A stretch of 64,000 nucleotides of DNA, taken from the NCBI GenBank assembly GCA_030248195.1, contig JASAND010018301.1, positions 1 to 64,000 on the forward strand. Direction: 5' to 3'. Below the pieces are notes generated by a model that was given only the letters and a program-made list of their open reading frames with translations, was not told where the DNA came from and did not search any database. Shown in pieces: positions 1-11,501 of this stretch; positions within the stretch are counted from its first letter, which is position 1; each line of letters starts with the position of its first letter. Origin of the DNA: Trissonchulus latispiculum (taxonomy: Eukaryota > Nematoda > Enoplea > Enoplida > Ironidae). The position numbers and the translations under genes are program-made.

Positions 1-1110
1 TGTTGGAGTTTTTTGTTTTCATGATTAAGTAATTTTGTGATATGAACGTAATTAGTAAAGTTAATATTCCGTTTCCTTGTAAATTATAAAACGACCGGGT
101 TCACCTCAATTTCTTAAAACCGTCGTAGTATTTTTGTGTTTTGCAGCAGACTAGGGCGTTTTTGGATTTCACAGGGGATATGCAATTATTTGGTAGGTCT
201 TTTATTTTACCCCCCAACTCCAGTGCTTAAATTTATAAAATGCGACCAATCGAGGTAACATCTGGAGTGGACATGTTTTCTACAACGCTGAGTTGAGATA
301 TAGCAAACTTTTTGATTTCGCCAAATTCTATTTGTACGATTCGGAAGGGGGGACCATGGAAAACCGAAATATTTTTGTCGCCGATTTTTCTGAAATGTGC
401 CATATAGGGGTTTTCTAGGTCGCAGAGCAATTGTCTGAAATCCGTTTTTCGATTCGACTTTCGTACGTCACCTTTCTCCTGTCTGCAGAAGGTAGTACTG
501 GTCTGCCAGCGCGAGGCAGATCAGCCATCATGGTTGAACCGACCCGCAGAATCTCTTCGTATCGTGGTGCCAAAAGGATGTCTGGTGGAAGAAGATCTTA
601 AAATAGCGCATTCAGACCAGTCAAACGATTGCACAATTTAAGTAAAACAGTCAAGAAAAATATTCCTCCTGCCAGATCTCATTGATTTGCTTGTTATTTT
701 GATCAACTTAACTGCTCAACCCAATAACCTGCCTAGTCTAATTTGTTTTACAGTCATGTTTTGTCGGCGTCAATAATGGTACAAAGTCATAGTTGTTATA
801 GTTGTTGTCATCGGCAAGTTGTTATTTACAGTTTAGAATAGTTTTGTCTGCTTCATTTTATTGCTGCTGTTTATTTCTTTATTGATGTCTACATAGACAA
901 AATTGTTTGTACCTGTTACAATACATTAGTATGATACTGTACCTTCATTGATAAGAAAAAGAAATTTGTTCTTGGCAGAAGAAATTAAAATATTTGATGA
1001 TATTGTAAGGACACGAGTTAGGGTATTCAAGTAGCTAGTTTAGGATTACGGTAGCGTAAATTCCGAAACCCGAGTAATGTGCAGAAAAAGGGTGTACTTT
1101 CCAAGCGTCT
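1..1110. other. AT-rich stretch without a gene
   Basis: No convincing coding region, RNA gene or intact transposon is seen. The longest open frames are short and lack family features. Part of it (about 225-485) resembles the interior of the TTAA-flanked element described at 21,219-23,099. Confidence 0.5.
225..485 (+). repeat. diverged fragment of the TTAA-flanked element
   Basis: Around 360-480 the order of words (a run ending in gtcgccgat, then ataggggtt, aaatccgtttttcgatt, then tcaccttt..cctgtct) parallels 21,775-21,905 inside the TTAA element, where the same order reads gtctccgat, ataggggtt, aaatccttttttcgata, tttcacctgtctt. It is much more diverged than the three long copies and has no visible ends. 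This is an eyeball alignment and needs a pairwise comparison. Confidence 0.4.
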
Positions 1111-1120
1111 ACTTTCTTTA

Positions 1121-1383
1121 GTCAGAATTTCATTTTGTCAGAATTTCACTAGTCAGAATTTCATTTGTCAGAACTTCACTAGTCAGAATTCCATTAGTCA
1201 GAATTTCATTTGTCAGAATTTCGTTTGTCAGAATTTCATTAGTCAGAATTTCCTTTGTCAGAATTTCGGTTTAGAATTTCATGTCAGAATTTTAGTCAGG
1301 ATTTTACTAAGTCAAAACTTCATCTATCTAAATTTCAAAAGACAGAAACATAACAAAAGTCACAACTTCATTTGTCAGAAATT
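1121..1383 (+). repeat. minisatellite, unit about 14-15 bp (GTCAGAATTTCATTT)
   Basis: About ten near-identical units run head to tail from 1121 to about 1290, then decay to 1383. Alternating units read CATTT or CACTA after GTCAGAATTT. The unit keeps a reading frame by chance, giving a QNFISQNF-like open frame that is not evidence of a protein. The same unit appears in reverse complement at 18,868-19,013. Confidence 0.85.
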
Positions 1384-1460
1384 CAATTTTCTGAAATGTC
1401 AGGCTGAATAGAACCAAGAATACAAATGTAAGAGTGTGACAAGCGCCACGCTCTATGTAG

Positions 1461-2593
1461 TCAAAGACAAAATTATTTTTTTTTTGGTTTGGGCTCACCC
1501 ACTTGTAGGCACACGACGTGGCCCGTCAGTGGTGCTCTCCGCAGACCGCAGTCAAGAGGCGGAGAGACGAAGATCATGGACAGAAACATGATCCCCAAGC
1601 AGAACTACCATACGGTTATTTCAGTCACGCCCAAGGCAACAGCAGTCGTTTATCCGACTGCTGCTGCCCCCCGCTTGGTAATAGCAACTATGATGGCGGA
1701 AAAGGAATTGCCTGCTCGGTAGGCAAAAGAGGTAAAAATAGGCTGCAGAATTGGAGATGGCAGGGGAGGCCGAGCTCTATGAAAGGAAAGATTGAAAGAT
1801 GCGGTCTGAGAAGCTCTGTAAAATTTAGATTTTAAAAAATGGTGTTTTAAACGTTTTTAGCATAAGTTTAAGCTTTGAGTTCTGCTTTAACAAAAGGGAG
1901 AAATATTGGGATTAAATTCTTAGTCCGAAAATTTAATTACACATTATTATCTATCTGAAATTATTTTCGATTAACTAATTGATGATGTGATAGAAACACA
2001 GGGGGACCTTTTTCACCCCCGTGCCTATCACAACCCAATTTCGATCACAGTGGGTAGTTTCGATACAAATTTTCAAAGATTTTAATATTTAATGTTTTTA
2101 AAAAACTTAACAACTTAGCTTGTATTTGTATCCTTCCCATTTGTCAAGTGGAGTCCATTGAAATAAGGATCCAATCCGTTGGACACAGGAGGGACCATAC
2201 ACACCTTCTGTGCCGTTGATCTTCCCTTTAGGAAAGTCGCGTTTCTGTAAAGCCCCCAATGCTCCCTTCTATGCCGGCAGCCGCTAGCAGACTGGGCATA
2301 TGTTCCGCTTTCCACCATTGTTACTGTCCATATAAAAATCAGCTAGAAACAAAATTGATCAAATCTAGAAACGTCAGCTTTAATCGAACTAACACGGGCA
2401 TGTAGACAGCAGGAACAGGATCCAAACCCATAAGCCATGTATACTCATTGTTAAACGATGAGGTTATCCCTTAATTGTTAACCTGCACTCCTTTTCCAAA
2501 AAAATTTTAAAACCAACAAATGCAAAACTTATCTGTTTCCAAAAAACCAACCGCACATCACCACGTAGTAGAGCAGATCAAAGACAAAATTAT
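1461..2593 (-). mobile_element. retroposon-like insertion with 16-bp target duplication and poly-T end
   Basis: The direct repeat tcaaagacaaaattat occurs at 1461-1476 and 2578-2593 and brackets an insertion in the MITE. The insertion starts with a T run (about 1477-1485), read as a poly-A tail of an element on the minus strand. A long exact target duplication plus poly-A end is the signature of LINE-machinery retroposition. The body has no recognisable reverse transcriptase and could be a SINE, a truncated LINE 3' end or a processed transcript. It contains the structured hairpin at 1987-2031. Confidence 0.6.
1987..2031 (+). other. hairpin with conserved ACCTTTTTCA loop
   Basis: gtgatag pairs with ctatcac, cac with gtg, and ggggg with ccccc around the loop acctttttca. 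A second hairpin at 54,673-54,710 keeps the same loop, with stem change ggggg/ccccc to gaggg/ccctc, which is compensatory. Confidence 0.6.
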
Positions 2594-2835
2594 GCTATGC
2601 TCGCTATCGGCTTACCCCCTCCCCAATTGACCCCCTCTCACTCCGCCCCTATATGGGTACGGGGTCCTAACGGGGGTACGTTCACTCGCTCTATGTTTAT
2701 GTGCTTAAGCTTAAAGCCCCTAACGATTGCGCTTTTAATGCAATTGGAAACGGCGAAGTCACAGATAACCAAAGTAAGATTAGAAGGGCAGTGCCAATTT
2801 TTAAAGCAACAGATAAAAATAAAACAATTGTAAGT

Positions 2836-5800
2836 TGCTAACATTTAACATATCACATTATTAAATCCACATGTGCATTTCCAATTGGAATGTATACAAA
2901 CCTTTCGGATATGGCCGAGGCCGAGAGTTATGTAAAATCTAAGTTTGGAAAAAGACTGCTCACCCATGACGGATTTGTATACCGCCGCAACAAGACTGCG
3001 GTCACGAAAATTTATTGGAGCTGTGTCGTTAAGAGTTGCTCTGGCGGAGGCAGCACGGATGAACGAGGTGCAGAGTTTCGTGTTTCCGGTCATCATAATC
3101 ACGATCCTGATAACGACAATGTTAGAATTCGGAGATGCTTGGAGGAAATGAAAAGAATGGCAGCCGCTGAGTTCACAACCTGTATACAAATATATAGGGA
3201 TATTTTGGCTGATCTAAATCCTCAAGTTGCAGCTGAAATGACTCAAGGCAGTAGTCTTGCAATTACTCTACCGGAGTTGTAGGGTAAGTTTACCCCCTCT
3301 TCCTCCGGACGCGTTGGAACGAGAACTGAATGGTATTTGGGTTTGTAACCGAACGGGTACTCCTTCGCTCATTACTGATGAAATTATTGAAGGTGGCAGA
3401 ATGTTGGTTTTTTCGTCCAATTTTGGCTTTTGCTGTCTGTGTCAGGGTGGTATAGAGGTTTTCATGGACGGGACCTTTAAAACGGTGCCTGCTATTTTTC
3501 CCAGCTTTTCACTCTACATGTTAGGTACTTTAGTGTTCCCATAGTGTGTGCTAAAAATACCTAAAAAAACTAAAAAAAGCATAAAAACGAAATACCTAAG
3601 TATCACTTTTCTGAGCTTTGCGGGATAAAGCTGCCCAACGAGGACTGGCTTTTTAACAGGGGAGTGTGATGTCAGATTTTGAGAGTGCCCTAATCCCAGC
3701 AGTGCAGCAAGAGTTAGGTGTTCAACATCGCGGGTGCTTTTTTCACTTTTGTCAGGCTGTTTTCAAGTGGATTTCCGCCCACGGCTTTAGGCAGATGTGT
3801 ACGGGTACCTTGGCTTCAAAATCTTCGTCAGAATGACTATGGCACTTGCATGTGTACCTATACAGCAAGTGCCAGAAGCTTTTGATTTTCTTCGGCAGTA
3901 GGCCACTGCCACTATACTGTTTCCTGGAATGGAACCGTTCTACCAATATTTTTATGTAAAGGCTCATGTAAAACCAAGAGTTCATAATTGTACTATAAGT
4001 ATACGTATATACTAAGTATACGTATATACTAAGAAACAGAGTAAGGCTTCTAGTATGGCTGGGCTGACTTTTTTCTTAGATATAAAAGAATTATAAACTC
4101 TTGATCATACTACTACTTCGAATTCCATGATCTTTTGTTCGTGATCAGAATTAAGATTGGGTTTCTAAAAACGCAGGTAGCCTTATTGACCTGTCTTCAA
4201 CTTAAGGACAACGTTGGGAGTCTGGTAGTTTCACCCAAAATTTGGTAAAAACTAATTTTTATTACTTTGGGATATCTCCGTAAACTGTGGCCTTTCTCAG
4301 GGGTTGACCGCTTCAAAGTCGGCGTTGACCCTCCCTTAGAATCGGATTCCGTGTTAATGGTGTTTATTCCTCCAATCCTGGTCCTGCTTACATGTTAAAT
4401 GTTTTATCCTGCAGGAACAGTGGATGAACAATCCTTCGATTCTTATTGCAATGTGGAATGTGAATGATCGAACGCCTAAAACGAACAATGCGGTGGAAAG
4501 GTGGCACAGCTGTTTACTGAAAACCGTGGGAAAACATCATGCCAACTTCGACGAGTTTCTGTTTCGCTTGGCAGTCCTTGAGGGAGGTGTATTTTTGCCA
4601 TGGTATACCGGAAATTAATTTATATGTATGCATGTAATGTATGTATTTATGGTGTACCCCCAATTATTATTTTTATCCGGTATTATTACCTGGTAGAACC
4701 TTTGCGCATGTTCGATTCAATAGATGTATCGATTCGCGGGATGGAGTTAAATAATTGAATGGTGCAATTACCGGAGGCGTAGTCGAGGCTACCGAGTTGC
4801 TTCGTTAGAGTGTTCTGTTTAGTTTAAAATTAATCGTTCAATTTTAAATTTTAATTGAATGTTTATTTAATAGCGTTTATTTAATTATTTGTTTATAGAA
4901 TTTATTTATTAATGCTTTTTCAGACCAACACGAGAACTGTTGCACGCCAGCTTGAACGCGGTGAACGCGTAGTCCATCAAAACCGGAAGTATGCGGCCAT
5001 TAACCGAAGAATTTACTGGAGGATCGACATCGCAATGGGGAGATCCAGTTGACTCATTTTTTGAATGGAATTAGCCACAATCTTTATCAGGGTCCTGTCG
5101 ACAACAACGGTAAGCTAAACACTATATCTTGTTGGATCGTTGCTGATGGAAAAAAGCCTGAACTTTCTAAGTTCATACATGTTCTGAACTTTCTAGTTTC
5201 TAGTTCTTTCTAGTCACGAGACGAAAATTTCACCGAGATCACCAGTGCTGTCAGCCTTGACGGTTGCAACTTTTTTGAAAAGCGCTAGTTACACTGCATT
5301 GGTTAAGTTTTTGTATTAAATTTTTCTAATTAGATGTTGCTTGACAGCTGGGAATATTACTAAAAATGGGAGGATGGGCCGTGCTGATTTACCATATAAA
5401 GAAAATGTGTTCTGTCGGCGGAGGCGATTTCTGCTTAAAGTTGTTCTCAACGTTAAGTCCTAATTCTAGATTTTGGAGTAAATTGTTGACTGTTTAATTG
5501 TGGAATCACGTGTACTCGTTTGCTTGTTCACCTAGTGCTTAATTTAAGCTGGTTAAACATGACTGTCTTTTTAATATTATAGGCAATGCTGGTGCTGCTC
5601 AGGAGCCCCCTCTCGTTCCAGTCGGCGGTAACATTGATAATTATGAAATTGTTAACATGGAAATTGATGCAGAAAACATAATGCAGAAGATGCATAATCA
5701 TTGATGGAGTGGCGCTTGATCACCCGGTTATTGCTCAGGCTGACATAGGCTTGGAAGAGGAAACTGGAGACGATGTAGCGAATGGACAGGAACAAGATAT

Positions 5801-5872
5801 TTTTAAAGATGAAAACATTCCAATTGGAAATGCACTTGTGGATTTAATAATGTGATATGCTAAATGTTTAGA
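2836..5872 (+). mobile_element. MULE (Mutator-like) DNA transposon, degenerate
   Basis: Inverted repeats of about 57 bp (2836-2892 and 5816-5872, few mismatches) bracket a transposase gene with FLYWCH and MULE features. The repeats overlap the coding region: the start codon at 2890 lies at the inner edge of the left repeat, and the last codons plus stop (about 5853) lie in the right repeat. No clear 8-11 bp target duplication is visible. The right end coincides with the outer end of the left palindrome arm. Confidence 0.8.
2890..5853 (+). pseudogene. MULE-family transposase with FLYWCH zinc finger, broken
   Basis: This encodes a DDE-type cut-and-paste transposase, now inactive. Segments in order: 2890-3282, a FLYWCH-type finger (W-S-C, K-S-C, then H-H-N-H); a frame change near 3275-3300; to 3541, the MULE core with the motif FMDGTFKTVP (Asp codon at 3467); 3669-3980, MSDFESA followed by GCFFHFCQAVFKW and ALACVPIQQVPEAF, with an in-frame stop after FDFLRQ; 4415-4590, after a ctgcag acceptor, RTPKTNNAVERWH; 4926-5109, LERGERVVHQNRKY and, after a frame change, FLNGISHNLYQ, ending at a gtaagc donor; 5583-5853, an acidic C-terminus with one frame change. 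Family assignment is firm from several ordered motifs. The likely catalytic residues (D, D, E) are inferred from the family pattern. Exon limits are approximate. At least three frame disruptions and one stop make it a pseudogene as read. Confidence 0.85.
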
Positions 5873-5936
5873 AGGCTAAATTTTTGGCTTCCATGTTCCA
5901 TCACCACCCCGAAAAGAATAACTATGACATCTGTTT

Positions 5937-7357
5937 TAGTGCTGGGACCGGTTCCGATTTTTGAAACCGGTTCCGGTTCCGGTTCTTGACTACCGGTTCC
6001 GGTTCCGGTTCTAGCTACCGGTTCTGGTTCCAATTGGTATTTTTGATAAAAAAGCTAAAATCACACGATTTTTTTTATTTTTCGACAATTGCTATAAAAA
6101 CTTAATATATTTAACTGCACAAAGCTATGAACGTGTTTTTAAACAGTGTTTTTGCTTACTTTTTACTATTTATATACAAATATTTACTGTGAAAAAGCTA
6201 TGGTCTGTTTCATTTTACCAATATGTTGGGGAAATTTTAGCTACCAGAGCTTACCAAAATACTAAGTATTCTCAATCTAGATAAACATTTAGCTACTGCC
6301 CTTCAGAAAGCGAACGTCGCACAGAACTTTCCTCGACCAATTTCAAACAGTCCAATAAAATTTGCTTATCGATTCAACAGCTACAGTTACAACATTACAA
6401 AGCTTAATCATTGAAAAAGCAGCTAATCTCATCTCGGGGTCGAAGATTTTTTGAGATCGACAACTATAGCAGAAAACATTGGGGAAAATCGTTGAACGAG
6501 AATTAAAACTTTTCGAGCACTTATATAGGCAGCACACAGGAACAACTAACTTCATACCTTTAAAACCAAAAATTGTATGTTACAATAAATAAAATCAAGC
6601 TGCTAAGTTTTTATTATACATAGAATTTGTTTTAATTTTTGTAGCTGAAATAAACAAATTTGTAACAAAAGAGCGCTATTCCCTATCAAATCCTAAACCT
6701 ATATATAAGAAAAAGTACTAAAATATGACTATGAAATATGAAAATTTTTAATAGACCATCAAAGGCATTCTTTTTCGGTAGCGCTAGCCAATTGCTATTA
6801 ATTAAATAAGAACGGTGCCTCAGGGATACTGTTCCTCAGCTTAACCCTTAATCTGGAGTTGCGCCTTCAGTATACTGGTTTGTTTCAGTTGAAGTTTGCA
6901 CACAAAAATTGCAGAGGCAACAGCTACAGCTGGAAGAGTTGCCGTAAAGCATCAAATCCTTAATGCTTACCTTAGTCATCCTTAAAGAAGAATTAACACT
7001 GAATACACCTTAGTTTTTCTTTTTCTATAGCCTTTTCAGAAAACTTAAAACATTGACTGAAAACTGTTATTAAAGACATCGTAAAATTGATATCAAATCT
7101 CCTGACATTAAAAACAAAATTTCATATCTAAATAGAAGTGCCAAAATAAAGTAAAATTCCAAATGCTAAATTCAAATTCATTAGAAAATTTTACAATTTT
7201 ACAAAATAAACCTTGATTGAAGTTTCAAACAGCCAAAATTAACACTAGAACCGGCCGGTTCCAAAAGCCACCGGTTCCGGTTCCGGTTCTAAAAATCCTA
7301 CCGGTTCCGGTTCCGGTTCCGGTTGGATCGGTTCTTTTGGAACCGGTCCCAGCACTA
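5937..7357. mobile_element. hAT-like non-autonomous transposon (GGTTCC subterminal repeats)
   Basis: Terminal inverted repeats TAGTGCTGGGACCGGTTC are perfect at the two ends. An 8-bp target duplication (atctgttt, 5929-5936 and 7358-7365) flanks them. The right palindrome arm (about 31,100) has the empty site, actatgacatgtttgctc. TAG ends plus an 8-bp duplication are hAT hallmarks. Both ends carry arrays of CCGGTTCC. The 1.4-kb interior has no intact transposase; an open frame at 6343-6555 (minus) is too weak to assign. Confidence 0.85.
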
Positions 7358-7365
7358 ATCTGTTT

Positions 7366-8290
7366 GCTCTAGGTTTTTCATTTCCTAAATTAATGCAGAA
7401 ATTTGCCAAAACTAATAATTTATAGATCTACGAACATTTGCGTGGTCTAATATGAGTATATATTGAATAACTAGTCCAAAACAAGGAATTATATAGTTTG
7501 TAGTGTGTACACTGTTCACTTATCTTCAACATTTATACCTTGGCTTGGTTGCAAAAATAGTCTGGAAACCATATCGTACTGAATAAATTTAGACAATAAC
7601 CATGAAGTATGAACCTGATAAAGCTTAACAGTAATCTGTTAGAGAGACAGACAGATGAAAATAACCTCAAGCTGCGAAAATGCTCAAGACTTACCGCGGG
7701 GCGTGGGCAGCACCAAAAAAGCTTAGGAATAGTGGCTACATAGCAGAAGACTCCTACAAACTACTACTTTTCCATTCAAAAATAAGACTTAGTCTTCTGC
7801 TATTCCGCACCTATTCAGAAATTTAGGTTGCCGCAGTCCAGCGTAAAATAAGAAAAAAGCAAATTCATGTTGCATCTCGAACAAAAATTTAGACTAATAT
7901 GTAGTTTAGTTTGGCAAGCCAAAAATTTCTAAAATTTGTGGTAAATTCAGAAAACCGGATCAAGACCGCGCCGAAGCTTTGACCCGAACTGAGCCGCTGA
8001 CCTGGTTCCATCTGTGAAGTGGAGCACACAAAGTAACGAAAGCTAACGGCTACGAATCCGGAAACAGGAAAACTTCTAATGATCTAGCATGGGTTAACAG
8101 GTAGCCTACGACAGGAGCCAACTGCCAACTGACCGTTGGCTGTTGGTTGGTTGGCCGAAAGCCGTTGACCGTTGTTTAGCTATTGGATTGGCCAACCATG
8201 ACCAGCTGGAATTTTGTAGTTTCATGCGTCCACCGTACTTGATCATGCATCAACTTTATAAAACCTAATTCAAAATAGGTTTTACCAATC
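7366..8290. other. arm sequence without a gene
   Basis: Ordinary arm sequence shared with 28,620-29,145 and 30,727-31,110. It includes a short self-complementary patch of CCAACTG/CAGTTGG-like words at about 8107-8200, present in both arms. No open frame is conserved between the arms. Confidence 0.5.
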
Positions 8291-8296
8291 GATTAG

Positions 8297-10423
8297 TGTC
8301 AGGGGACGTCGACCCATATCTAGCAAAAAATTTTTATAAATATCAAAAATCAAGAATTTGACAAATTTTACTAGATGAAGAAATTATTTAAAAACAAAAA
8401 TCAAAAATTTATGCAATCACTCAGAGAATAAATAGCTTGAAATATCAAATATCAAAGGTTTGTGCATTTGTACATGCCATTTCTTAAAAACAAAAATCAA
8501 AAATCAAAAGCTTCTCTGATTGGCTGGCGGCTTCGGCCAATCATGCAGCAGTATAGAGTCACGTACTTTCCACTAATGAAACCTATATGATTGATGTTGC
8601 AGGTTTGCTGTAGCTATATATATTTCTTGAAAATTTTATTTTATCGGAGGTTGTAAATAATTTTTCAAAAATTGACCAAACTATGAGTTAACTGAAACAT
8701 TAACAAGAACCAAGAACTAGAATTTGTTTCTATGCCATTAAACAACTTTTTCAGTAAAATATTATTATTATCGGATATTTTTGACACTCTATTTTGAGTC
8801 TTTTATGTAATTAGCTAAAACTTACGAAATAACATATTTTCGTGTTCTCTAAGATTTTGGGACCAGTCCTGTATTTTTAGGCGATAAGATAAGAAAGTTT
8901 TGGATTTTGCCATTATACTTTCAGAAGGAAGTCGAGACACCAGATTGGTTGCTATGGCTGGAAAGAGAGCACCGAAATGAACTCTTTTGCGTTTACATCC
9001 TGCGCTAATCTTGACAATCAAAAATGGTCATTTTCGAGGAAATAGTTTTTCAGAATTACTGCCAAATCTTCAATTTTGGACAATTTTGGGCCATCTATAC
9101 TCAATCGGTACACAGTCTAATTGCACATTGTATCAGCGCCTATTACCTGCTGCTGTTGCTTTAAGGAAAAACCATTTTAGATTTCAAACTAATATTATAT
9201 AGGTATTCTAGAAGAATCCTGATGACTAAACTATTATCAGAATCCGTATAAACAGAATTTTTAGTCGGAGAACTCATAATATGATTTCGCTTTGTATTTG
9301 TTATTCAGAACGTAACAGCCTGTGGTCAGCGACTTAATCGGTTATGTTGGTAGTTGCGAAAAATGAGTCCCCAAGCCCTGGTGTGGGTGCCACCCGTCCC
9401 GTTTTAGCCCAAACCCAAAAAACTTCCCTCGGCAGAAGTGCGAATTTCCACTCTGCCAAAAGTCTCCGGAATCCGACAAGTAGTTTTTTGAGAAATTGAG
9501 GTTCAAAACAAATAATCGCAATTTTCCGAAATGGCTTTCAGCCCAACTCTCTAGCTTAAAGCAACAGCAGCAGGTAATAGGCGCTGATACAATGTGCAAT
9601 TAGACTGTGTACCGATTGAGTATAGATGGCCCAAAATTGTCCAAAATTGAAGATTTGGCAGTAATTCTGAAAAACTATTTCCTCGAAAATGACCATTTTT
9701 GATTGTCAAGATTAGCGCAGGATGTAAACGCAAAAGAGTTCATTTCGGTGCTCTCTTTCCAGCCATAGCAACCAATCTGGTGTCTCGACTTTCTTCTGAA
9801 AGTATAATGGCAAAATCCAAAACTTTCTTATCTTATCGCCTAAAAATACAGGACTGGTCCCAAAATCTTAGAGAACACGAAAATATGTTATTTCGTAAGT
9901 TTTAGCTAATTACATAAAAGACTCAAAATAGAGTGTCAAAAATACCCGATAATAATAATATTTTACTGAAAAAGTTGTTAAATGGCATAGAAACAAATTC
10001 TAGTTCTTCGTTCTTGTTAATGTTTCAGTTAACTCATAGTTTGGTCAATTTTTGAAAAATTATTTACAACCTCCGATAAAATAAAATTTTCAAGAAATAT
10101 ATATAGCTACAGCAAACCTGCAACATCAATCATATAGGTTTCATTAGTGGAAAGTACGTGACTCTATACTGCTGCATGATTGGCCGAAGCCGCCAGCCAA
10201 TCAGAGAAGCTTTTGATTTTTGATTTTTGTTTTTAAGAAATGGCATGTACAAATGCACAAACCTTTGATATTTGATATTTCAAGCTATTTATTCTCTGAG
10301 TGATTGCATAAATTTTTGATTTTTGTTTTTAAATAATTTCTTCATCTAGTAAAATTTGTCAAATTCTTGAATTTTGATTGTTATAAAAATTTTTCGCTAG
10401 ATATGGGTCGACGTCCCCTGACA
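8297..10423. mobile_element. foldback transposon with 869-bp inverted repeats
   Basis: Perfect outer ends TGTCAGGGGACGTCGACCCA and its complement mark a 2,127-bp element. The inverted repeats are 8297-9165 and 9555-10,423, almost identical, around a 389-bp loop. A 6-bp direct repeat gattag flanks it (8291-8296, 10,424-10,429). The right arm shows the empty site near 28,615 (complement: caatcgattagctccgatc). There is no transposase. Open frames of 68 and 60-71 aa occur twice only because the repeats are copies. The superfamily is unassigned; the 6-bp duplication and TGTCAGGGG ends fit none that I can name safely. Confidence 0.9.
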
Positions 10424-10611
10424 GATTAGCTCTGATCCGCGATAATTTTTTAATTTTGCTGACGGACTACAATAGATTGATCTTGATGAGACGTTGGCCA
10501 CTAGCAAATTTAAATACTATATAAGTTGGCTGCCCAGCTAAAATTTGTGACACATTTTTAAACAAATTTTATCGAAAAGTAATGCAAACTACGAGCTATG
10601 TCCACTTATTT

Positions 10612-11215
10612 TAACGTAGCTCACGTGTTGAATCAAAGTCGAAACCTTTTGAGTCATGATCCTTGGGTGGAGTTACTTCCTGATTCACTTTTTACCTTTC
10701 TTTGATCCGCTCTGGATTATTTCCGAAATCCAAGTTTAAAGTGTGTAGAGGGAGGGTCTCGCTGCACACCAATTTCTGAGTCGCGCAAAGATATTCTGCA
10801 GAATGTTTGCAAATTTATTCTTCTTCATTATGATCCACTCATCAAAAACAATCCGAATTCCTTCTATTTATAAAAATAAAAACGAAAACACTGACCTAAC
10901 TTTTACACAATCCGAAGAATGACCGGCCAGTCTATTTTTAGCGTTGTTGACCACAATTTAATGTAATTTACGCAGAACGTTTATTAATTGGACGTGTCAA
11001 AACAGATTCCTGCGAAACATTATCAGAAATTCAGCTTTATTTTTGAATCGTTACGCATATAAACTTAAATGTCATTAAACTTACTAAACGCAATAAACTT
11101 ATTTACACATATCTCATCCGAGGTAAGTAAGAGGTGGATCAATAAGTACTCCACCCAAGGATCATGACTCAAAAAGTTTTTGCTCGGACTCAAGAAGTGG
11201 ATGTGCTAAGGTTAC
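10612..11215. mobile_element. inverted-repeat element with ends containing GAGTCATGATCCTTGG (left arm)
   Basis: About 80 bp near 10,618-10,700 (ttttgagtcatgatccttgg, then gtggag) is repeated in reverse complement at about 11,125-11,210. The mirrored copy in the right arm spans about 27,405-28,440 and is larger because it took in a hAT-like MITE and a (TA)n tract. No coding potential. Family not assigned. Confidence 0.6.
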
Positions 11216-11501
11216 GTAAGTCCTATTTTAGGGGTTGCCTTGTTCGTTTAAAGACAAAAGTTCTTTTTCTGACCATTAAAGATTAAAACACTCCTTCAAA
11301 CAAAGCGATTTTTGTTACATTACATTGTCAACGATTGAACTCATAATAACTAAAGGCAGGTTATCGGCTGCACACAACTGCACATGCCCCATGTGTACTA
11401 TACTTTAAATTGCTGTAGTCGTAAAAAGCAACAGTCAGTGAAAGCCCACGAATGCATGTATTTACAATTTTTTAGCGACAGCATAAATAAATGCGAGCAA
11501 T

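Larger units (their letters stand above)
1415..2720 (+). mobile_element. MITE of the CAAGAGTAC family, split by a retroposon
   Basis: The left part (1415-1476) reads caagaatacaaatg followed by taagagtgtgacaagcg, the left end of the family seen intact at 22,172-22,644 and 44,989-45,405. The interior resumes at 2594 (gctatgctcgctatcgg, then ccccct tracts and acggggtcctaacggggg), matching the interior of the 44,989 copy. Between the two parts lies an 1.1-kb insertion flanked by a 16-bp duplication. The right end is not seen; it is lost before the MULE element that starts near 2836. Confidence 0.65.

Noticed and set aside
1121..1383. CRISPR-like array
   Set aside because: Units are tandem with no spacers; it is a minisatellite in a eukaryotic context.
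8815..9021. 68-aa open frame repeated at 9699-9905
   Set aside because: It lies in the foldback inverted repeats, so the duplicate is mechanical; no family features.
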